64,000 bases of DNA from Marinobacter similis (GTDB taxonomy: Bacteria; Pseudomonadota; Gammaproteobacteria; Pseudomonadales; Oleiphilaceae), in assembly GCF_000830985.1 (NCBI RefSeq), contig NZ_CP007151.1, forward strand, positions 2,232,001 through 2,296,000, given 5' to 3'. The number at the start of each line of letters is the position of its first letter. Within the stretch, counting starts at the first letter, position 1. A model generated the notes under the pieces. It saw only the letters and a list, made by a program, of their open reading frames with translations, was not told the origin of the DNA and searched no databases. Positions 58,371 to 64,000 of the stretch are shown here, piece after piece. Made by a program: the position numbers and the translations under genes.

Positions 58371-61300
58371 TCAATGGGTAGCGGACACCGCGCCTCTGTC
58401 GTCCCCGGCTTGGGCCCGAGTTGAAATGACGGTTTCCGCCTGATCCGCCGACAGCGGCCGGGACAGTAAAAACCCCTGCACACAATCGTGGCCAGCGTCG
58501 GTCAGCAAATCCAGTTGGGCCTCGTGCTCGATGCCTTCAATGGCGATGTGGTAGCCAATCTCATTCAGCATCCCAATGATGGCGCGCAGGCGCTTAAGTT
58601 TGGCTGGTTTGGACTCGATTTCAGACACAATGCTCCGGTCCAGTTTGATCTCCTGGATGGACTCCAAATCAGTGATATACACAAAATTCGAAAAGCCGCT
58701 GCCAAAGTCGTCGATTGAGATTCGAACATCCATCGCCTGAAGTGAGTCGAGTCCCTGACGCAGTTCATCGTTGTGGTCTATCAGGCCGTGCTCGGTGATT
58801 TCCAGTGTCAGTTTGGGCCTGTTTACCGTGTCGTCCAGATTCGAGAGCAGGGCGCTGATCTGGCTGCGCGTGAGCAGGCTCATGTTGCTGGGATCAATGT
58901 TGATGGCGAAACGCAGGTTGCTGACCTGGGGGTGTTTCTTGTGCCATTCGGCGTAGTGAGCCAGAAAACGCCGGAACACCCAGAGGTCCAGATGTTTGGC
59001 AAAACCGGCGGAGCGGGCAATAGGCAAGAATCGATCAGGCGGTAACTGACCAAGCTCCGGATGCTGCCAGCGTACCAGTACTTCAAAACCGTCAACGATG
59101 GAGATATCCGAGGCTTTATAGATGGGTTGGAAATTGAGGTGCAGGCCTACGTCGATGTCTTCAATCAGACCCTTTTGAAGCGCGGCTTCCAATTGCAGCT
59201 GTTCCCAGAGTACGCCAGTGCGCTCAGGATCGACAAAGCCAACCTGTGCTTTGCCGCGCTGCTTGGCTTTGTACATGGCCAAGTCCGCATTGCGCAGAAG
59301 TAGCTCGGCCGAGTCTCCGTCTTCTGGGTAGATGGCCACGCCGACGCTGGCCGACAGCAGGAGATCGCCACTGTCCAGTCGATAAGGTTGGGAAATGGTC
59401 TCGATGATGCGCTGCGCAAACTGGTGTGCGTCAGAGGGCTGGGACAGTGAGTCCAGAATGAGTACGAACTCATCGCCGCTGATGCGCCCGAAGGTATCGT
59501 TCTCACGAATCATTCCACTCACGGTTTTGGCGAAATATTTCAGTACCATGTCCCCGGTTTTGTGGCCGAGGGTATCGTTGATGCGTTTAAAGTTGTCCAT
59601 GTCCAGGAACATCAAGGCAAAGCGCTCGTCTTTTCGCCGTGCTCGGGCAACAGCTTCCTGAAGTCTTTCCCGAAACCGCGTCCGGTTTGGCAGATTGGTC
59701 AACGGATCGGTGGTCGCCAGTTGCTTTAGTTCTTGCTCACGCTGCTTGAGTTTCGTGATGTCGCTCGCCAGCATGACATAGTGCGGATCGATGTTGTCAG
59801 GGCCCCGAACCCGATTGATGGATACCAGCAGGGCGATAGGTTTTGGCTTGGACTGAAGCAGCAGTTGCCCCTGCCAGCGGTTCTGGCTCTTTACAGTGCG
59901 CCAAACGCTTTGGAAAGAGTGGTGTGTCTTGATCGTGCACAGGGAGGCGGCTGTTGTAAGGGGGGTGCCGAGCAAGTTGTTTCGGTTGGTTTTCAGTAGC
60001 CGGTTTGCAGCTGGATTAATATATTGGACTTCCTGATTCTCATTTAGAATCAGAATGCTCTCCTGGGTGTTCTCGAAAACGGAGCGTGAAAAAGCGCTGT
60101 CTTTCTCCGATTGCACCAGGTCGGTCACGTCTGTCTGAATACCGACAAAATAGGTCAGTTTGCTACCTTCGTAGATGGGGGAAAGGTCCAGCCGATTGTA
60201 GAATTCGGTGCCATCTTTGCGGTAGTTGACTATCTGACCACTAAAACTGCCGCCCTGCTTCACCGCTGTGGACAAACGTTTGCGGGTTCGAGTGCTGGTC
60301 GCAGGCCCCTGCAGGAATCGACAGTTTCGTCCAAACACTTCTTCTTTGGTGTAGCCGGTTATTTTGGTAAAGGCATCGTTGGCGTACACAATGGGCAAGG
60401 TTGGTGATGTAGCGTCCGCGATGGTGATGCCCTGTTGTGCTGCCTCCAGGGCTTTGCCTTGCAAATTGGATTGCGTAATAGACTCGTGGAGCCGCTGGGA
60501 TGTCTCCATTAACTCGGTGTTGTTCCAGAAAATCAGCACGGCGCCATCGCGGTTACCATCGGGATTCTTGTAGGGCGTGACTGTCAGCCAGTATTTTTGT
60601 TCTCCCGTGATTTGAATGAACTCTTCTTTGCCCCGCTTGCAGGCCTCGTCGATGATCTTCGACAGGCTAGGTAACTCATACTCGGTTGTCAGCGCGGTGA
60701 GCCGTTGGCCCTGCAACCCATACTCAAATTTGAAGATTTCGTGGCAGGCGGTGTTGTGATGGATGATTCGGCAATCCTGATCAATCACCAGCATCGGATG
60801 CGGCAGGCTGTTTTGTATGTTCAGGAGATCGTTGTTGAGTTGGTTCAATGCCTCTGATTTGACTTGCAGCTCCTCATTGACGGTGACCAGCTCTTCATTA
60901 CTGCTTTGTAGCTCTTCGTTGGCGGTTTCCAGTTCTTCATTGGTGCTTTGCAACTCCTCATTGGAAGATTGCAGCTCCTCGTTTACCGATTGCAGTTCCT
61001 CGTTGGAGGTCTGCAGCTCTTCCATGGCGGTTTGAAGATGTTCCCGATTGATGGAGAGCTCATGTTGCAACTGGATAATGGCCTGGGAGTCCCGGGTGGA
61101 GTCGCCGGGCAGGTCGAGACTGTTTGCCTCCTGGCGCTCATAGCGGATAAAGAACAGCTCTTGGCCGGTGTCGTCCAGATGCGAGACTTTAGCACCCTCG
61201 AAGAACACGAACGTGTCGCCGTCGTATATGGGCGCTGACCGGGCCGCGGTCTTGTTTTTCCGCAACCGATAAATGAGGCTTTTCAGCTCGGCAAGGTACT

Positions 61301-62975
61301 GAGGCGCTATAAGACCCTGAATGTTGTACGTGGGTTTGCCTTTTGCCACCTGGGTAATGGGGCTTAGGTCACCGTAGATGTATTGAATCTCCAGTGTTGC
61401 ATCAACGACGAAGCCTTGGTCAATGATTTGGTCGGTGATCGCGTGGCGAACCGCTTGCTCCAATGTTTCGCTGGTCAGGGCTTCCTGTTTCCTTGCCGCT
61501 TTCGAGCGATTTTCGGTTCTGCGTTTGGCGTAGCTTTGGATGGCCTTGGCGGGTGAACCGGGAATTTTCCGGTACAGCTTGATACGCGGATCAACTGCTT
61601 CGTAACGGGTGGTTTTCGATACTCCCTCTGATTTCCCAAGCAACAGCAGTCCCTTCGGCTGTAAGCCGTAATGAAAGATGTCGAGAACTTTCTGCTGCAG
61701 GTCCTGTTTGAAATAGATCATGACATTGCGGCAGCTGATCATATCGAGATGAAGAAACGGCGGGTCCATGGTCAGGTTGTGGTGGGCAAACAGAATCCGT
61801 TCTTGAATAAAACCTTTGACCTGATAGCCCGCTCCCAGAGGCTGGAAATAAGTGTCCCGGACGTCCCGGTCGAGATCCTTCAGGCTGTAAGCTTCATAGT
61901 ATCCCTTACGGGCGATATTGAGAGCGCCATCGTCAATGTCAGTAGCAAAAATCTGTATTCGAAGGGACTGGATTGCTGTTCCAAGAATCTGATCGAGCAA
62001 AATCGAGAGGGTATAGGCCTCTTCCCCAGTAGCACACCCGGACACCCAGATGCGGATTTCGTCACCGGGTACTTTGGTTCTCAGTAGCGATTCCAAATAC
62101 GGTTTGACGGATTTAAAGATGGCTGGATCACGAAAGAAGGATGTGACTGAAATGATCAGGTCCTGATAGAGCAGTTGCAGTTCCTGCTGATCGTCAGCAG
62201 CGAATTGGCAATAGCTTTCAAGGCTGGTGTGATTGGTCGCAAGAACTCGTCGGGCGAGGCGCCTCTGTATCGTGTTGTTCTTGTATTGCAGGAAATCGAC
62301 ATTATATTTGCTTCGTAGGGCCTCGAACAGGGCTTCGGCTGGCCCGTGAGTCAGGACTGCAGGACTTTCCGGTGGCCTGAACGCTCTTTTGTCTCTGAAG
62401 TTGGCGACCAGCGCACCGATGTCCGCAGGTGCGAGTATGAAATCCACCGCGGTTGCGGCAATGGTAGCCTCTGGCATGCCATCATATTTTGCGGTTTCGG
62501 GACGCTGAGCAATCACAAAGCCGCCTTGAGCCTTCACTGCCCGGGCGCCGGACGCGCCATCGGAGCCGGTTCCGGACAGCACAATCGCGGCTGAGTGCGC
62601 TCCGAACGCTTCTGCCATTGACGTGAACAGCACGTTCGCTGATGGATGGGGTGACCCTGTTTTGGAGCTTTTCTTCAAAATAATTCTGCGGTCTTCCACA
62701 ACACCATCGCACCCGGGGGGAATAACCAGCACTGTCCCCGAGATCAACGTTTGACCGGATTCGGCAACAGTAACGTCAAGCTCTGTTGCCTTGGACAGGA
62801 TGGAAGACAGCAGGCTCTCATACTCAGGAGCGGTGTGCTGGGCAATGATCACCACCAAGCCATCCATATTTCCGAAGCTGCGAAGGGTGTCGGTCAGCGC
62901 CTCAAGTCCGCCGGCTGATGCGGCCATTCCCACCACTGTCAGGGAGGGTGCCGTCAGCGGGTTTTTATCAGTCAT
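58371..62975 (-). CDS. Giant CheB-CheR-PAS-LOV-PAS-GGDEF-EAL hybrid
   Basis: About 1,534 residues. A CheB methylesterase domain (residues 15-200; 'VVGMAASAGGLEALTDTLRS', His in 'IAQHTAPEYE', Asp in 'LSGTGSDGASGAR') has no receiver. CheR methyltransferase (205-480; 'WVSGCATGEEAYTLSILLDQ') follows. A coiled coil of NEEL repeats lies near 632-712. PAS (715-830), then a LOV domain (845-950) with 'EEVFGRNCRFLQGPATS', the photoactive Cys near residue 885, and flavin contacts in 'NYRKDGTEFYNRLDLSP' and 'VGIQTDVTDL'. A third PAS precedes GGDEF ('RISGDEFVLIL', I-site 'REND') and EAL (EVL variant; metal and base residues kept). Start at 62975 preferred; 62984 possible. Frame intact. Confidence 0.9.
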   Translation of the reverse strand: MTDKNPLTAPSLTVVGMAASAGGLEALTDTLRSFGNMDGLVVIIAQHTAPEYESLLSSILSKATELDVTVAESGQTLISGTVLVIPPGCDGVVEDRRIILKKSSKTGSPHPSANVLFTSMAEAFGAHSAAIVLSGTGSDGASGARAVKAQGGFVIAQRPETAKYDGMPEATIAATAVDFILAPADIGALVANFRDKRAFRPPESPAVLTHGPAEALFEALRSKYNVDFLQYKNNTIQRRLARRVLATNHTSLESYCQFAADDQQELQLLYQDLIISVTSFFRDPAIFKSVKPYLESLLRTKVPGDEIRIWVSGCATGEEAYTLSILLDQILGTAIQSLRIQIFATDIDDGALNIARKGYYEAYSLKDLDRDVRDTYFQPLGAGYQVKGFIQERILFAHHNLTMDPPFLHLDMISCRNVMIYFKQDLQQKVLDIFHYGLQPKGLLLLGKSEGVSKTTRYEAVDPRIKLYRKIPGSPAKAIQSYAKRRTENRSKAARKQEALTSETLEQAVRHAITDQIIDQGFVVDATLEIQYIYGDLSPITQVAKGKPTYNIQGLIAPQYLAELKSLIYRLRKNKTAARSAPIYDGDTFVFFEGAKVSHLDDTGQELFFIRYERQEANSLDLPGDSTRDSQAIIQLQHELSINREHLQTAMEELQTSNEELQSVNEELQSSNEELQSTNEELETANEELQSSNEELVTVNEELQVKSEALNQLNNDLLNIQNSLPHPMLVIDQDCRIIHHNTACHEIFKFEYGLQGQRLTALTTEYELPSLSKIIDEACKRGKEEFIQITGEQKYWLTVTPYKNPDGNRDGAVLIFWNNTELMETSQRLHESITQSNLQGKALEAAQQGITIADATSPTLPIVYANDAFTKITGYTKEEVFGRNCRFLQGPATSTRTRKRLSTAVKQGGSFSGQIVNYRKDGTEFYNRLDLSPIYEGSKLTYFVGIQTDVTDLVQSEKDSAFSRSVFENTQESILILNENQEVQYINPAANRLLKTNRNNLLGTPLTTAASLCTIKTHHSFQSVWRTVKSQNRWQGQLLLQSKPKPIALLVSINRVRGPDNIDPHYVMLASDITKLKQREQELKQLATTDPLTNLPNRTRFRERLQEAVARARRKDERFALMFLDMDNFKRINDTLGHKTGDMVLKYFAKTVSGMIRENDTFGRISGDEFVLILDSLSQPSDAHQFAQRIIETISQPYRLDSGDLLLSASVGVAIYPEDGDSAELLLRNADLAMYKAKQRGKAQVGFVDPERTGVLWEQLQLEAALQKGLIEDIDVGLHLNFQPIYKASDISIVDGFEVLVRWQHPELGQLPPDRFLPIARSAGFAKHLDLWVFRRFLAHYAEWHKKHPQVSNLRFAINIDPSNMSLLTRSQISALLSNLDDTVNRPKLTLEITEHGLIDHNDELRQGLDSLQAMDVRISIDDFGSGFSNFVYITDLESIQEIKLDRSIVSEIESKPAKLKRLRAIIGMLNEIGYHIAIEGIEHEAQLDLLTDAGHDCVQGFLLSRPLSADQAETVISTRAQAGDDRGAVSATH

Positions 62976-62992
62976 CCGTCGCATGTCCTCGT

Positions 62993-64000
62993 TCAATCAG
63001 TTGGTAAGGCTGAGCTTGTCTTTACGCTGCTTTGACCACTGGTTTTGGCGACGTACAACGCCTGTCGGGCCTGTCGGATAAACTGATCCATGCTCGCGAC
63101 GGTGCCGTTAGACCGAGCACTGTGCAGGCCAAAAGAAATGGCAAAGGATGTGCCCGAAACCACCTGATCCCGGGCTTTGGCCGCTTCAAATTCGCGTCCA
63201 AGCTCAGTGACAATCTCAGCCGCTTGGTCCGGGAGGTTGTCGCGACAGAGTAATGCGAAATTATCGCCCTCCATTCTGAAAGCGATTGCTCCGTTGTGTC
63301 GGTCCGCAAACTCTGCGATCACCGACTCCACAAGCGTCAGGCAATGGTCGCCGGTTTCGAGACCATGTTCTGCGTTGACCTCCCTGAGCTTATCAATACC
63401 AATCCAGATCAGCGTCAATGTGGAATCGGCCCTGGAAGCCTTATGCCAGTAATCTCTGAGGTAACTGATAAAATCCCGTCTGGATTTAACGGTCCGCACC
63501 AGTCTTTTCGTGTGCTCTGACTGCCGGGCAAGCTCGGTTTCAATCAAGGCACCCATGCTCACCAGTAGCTCTCTTTCCAGCGGATCCAGCTCGCGAGGTT
63601 GTTGATCAAACAGACACAGGGTGCCAATCATTTGATGGTTTGGCGCCAAGATCCCCAAACCGGCGTAAAAACGGATTCCTGGCGCTTCCGCGACGTCGGG
63701 CAGGTTTTGGAAATAGGTGTGCGTCAGGGCGTCAGAAACTTCCAGAATGTCGATTTGCCGAACGGTCTGGTTGCAGAAGGTTTTGGAGCGTTGGAATTCG
63801 GCGACGGGTAAGCCAAAGGGCACCATGGTCGTTACCGTGTCCCGCTCGATGATGTTAAGCGATGCCATGGGTACACCCAACGCTTTGGCTGTCATCTCGA
63901 CAATTCGGCTTAATTTATCGTACTGCCTGCCTATGCGGTTTTTCGCCTGGGCTACTGACCGTAATCGAACGGTTTCATCCGACTGGTCGTCTCCCGGCTG
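62993..64000 (-). CDS. GAF domain protein with degenerate GGDEF, 5' end outside window
   Basis: Partial gene: the frame stays open to the right edge with no start needed ('QPGDDQSDETVRLRSVAQAK' reaches 64000). A GAF domain (about residues 25-165, 'GVPMASLNIIERDTVTTMVP', 'GLGILAPNHQMIGTLCLFDQ') is followed by a GGDEF-fold region. The signature there is 'FRMEGDNFALLC': EGDNF replaces GGDEF, and the I-site RxxD is missing, so it is unlikely to make c-di-GMP. It ends 18 bases before the start of the giant CheB-CheR-LOV gene on the same strand, so the two probably form an operon. Confidence 0.85.
   Translation of the reverse strand, partial: QPGDDQSDETVRLRSVAQAKNRIGRQYDKLSRIVEMTAKALGVPMASLNIIERDTVTTMVPFGLPVAEFQRSKTFCNQTVRQIDILEVSDALTHTYFQNLPDVAEAPGIRFYAGLGILAPNHQMIGTLCLFDQQPRELDPLERELLVSMGALIETELARQSEHTKRLVRTVKSRRDFISYLRDYWHKASRADSTLTLIWIGIDKLREVNAEHGLETGDHCLTLVESVIAEFADRHNGAIAFRMEGDNFALLCRDNLPDQAAEIVTELGREFEAAKARDQVVSGTSFAISFGLHSARSNGTVASMDQFIRQARQALYVAKTSGQSSVKTSSALPTD

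Noticed and set aside
60840..61080. DNA tandem repeat inside the giant gene
   Set aside because: The similarity comes from codons of the NEEL coiled coil; it is protein repetition typical of CheB-CheR-PAS proteins, not a mobile or variable repeat.

Overview
The window looks like chromosome of a marine, salt-tolerant gammaproteobacterium, most like Marinobacter. This is inferred from gene content: an ectoine TRAP transporter of the Halomonas TeaABCD type, Na+-type flagellar stator proteins PomA/PomB, an Anbu proteasome-like operon, cryptochrome DASH, spermidine/putrescine ABC uptake, minimal ethanolamine utilisation and many cyclic-di-GMP proteins. It is GC-rich and densely coded on both strands. 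I saw no rRNA, tRNA, CRISPR array, phage or insertion sequence. About 30 genes carry what looks like a single-base length error, nearly always one G or C missing from a short run, so one protein is split over two or three frames. I annotate each such gene as one CDS across the break. Most breaks look like sequence errors, not gene decay.

Layout. 1-6 kb: the end of an RND efflux pump, then an ABC ATPase, an FtsX-like permease and a CrtC/AttH-type lipoprotein, with overlapping or closely spaced genes. 6-10 kb (minus): circularly permuted ATP-grasp, alpha-E, transglutaminase-like protein and Anbu. 10-11.5 kb: amtB with a sigma-54 promoter and an NtrC-like site. 11.5-14.1 kb: PomB/PomA, a YkvA-like protein and a DUF2805 protein. 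14.1-16.6 kb: cryptochrome DASH, DUF6231 and a DTW-domain tRNA enzyme in overlapping order. 16.7-18.5 kb: a NemR-like TetR regulator divergent from glutathione-dependent formaldehyde dehydrogenase, with a palindromic operator between. 18.5-20.3 kb: a second MotA-like/OmpA-like pair.

20-31.5 kb: mixed housekeeping and signalling genes (thioesterases, an Hsp31-like protein, a periplasmic binding protein, an RNase J-like protein, HD-GYP, TauE, YchJ, LysR, a CDF transporter, a DCC protein and a SixA-CHAD fusion). 31.7-35.8 kb: a chemoreceptor, an Hpt-REC-REC protein and an orphan TRAP binding protein. 36-39.8 kb: potABCD. 39.9-42.2 kb: a membrane diguanylate cyclase. 42.2-45.7 kb (minus): teaABCD. 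45.9-52.1 kb: an esterase, a periplasmic glutathione peroxidase, an LLM oxidoreductase, an Nmad3 protein, MscS, an OvoA-C-terminal-like methyltransferase and an NfsA-like nitroreductase. 52.2-58.3 kb: a diguanylate cyclase, an AraC regulator, eutB, eutC and an ethanolamine permease. 58.4-64 kb (minus): a giant CheB-CheR-PAS-LOV-PAS-GGDEF-EAL protein preceded by a GAF protein with a degenerate GGDEF, running off the right edge.

Themes. Nitrogen and compatible-solute scavenging (ammonium, polyamines, ethanolamine, ectoine) sits beside dense cyclic-di-GMP control and two light-related proteins (cryptochrome DASH and the LOV hybrid). The most unusual item is the roughly 1,535-residue LOV-containing CheB/CheR/GGDEF/EAL hybrid with its degenerate-GGDEF neighbour.
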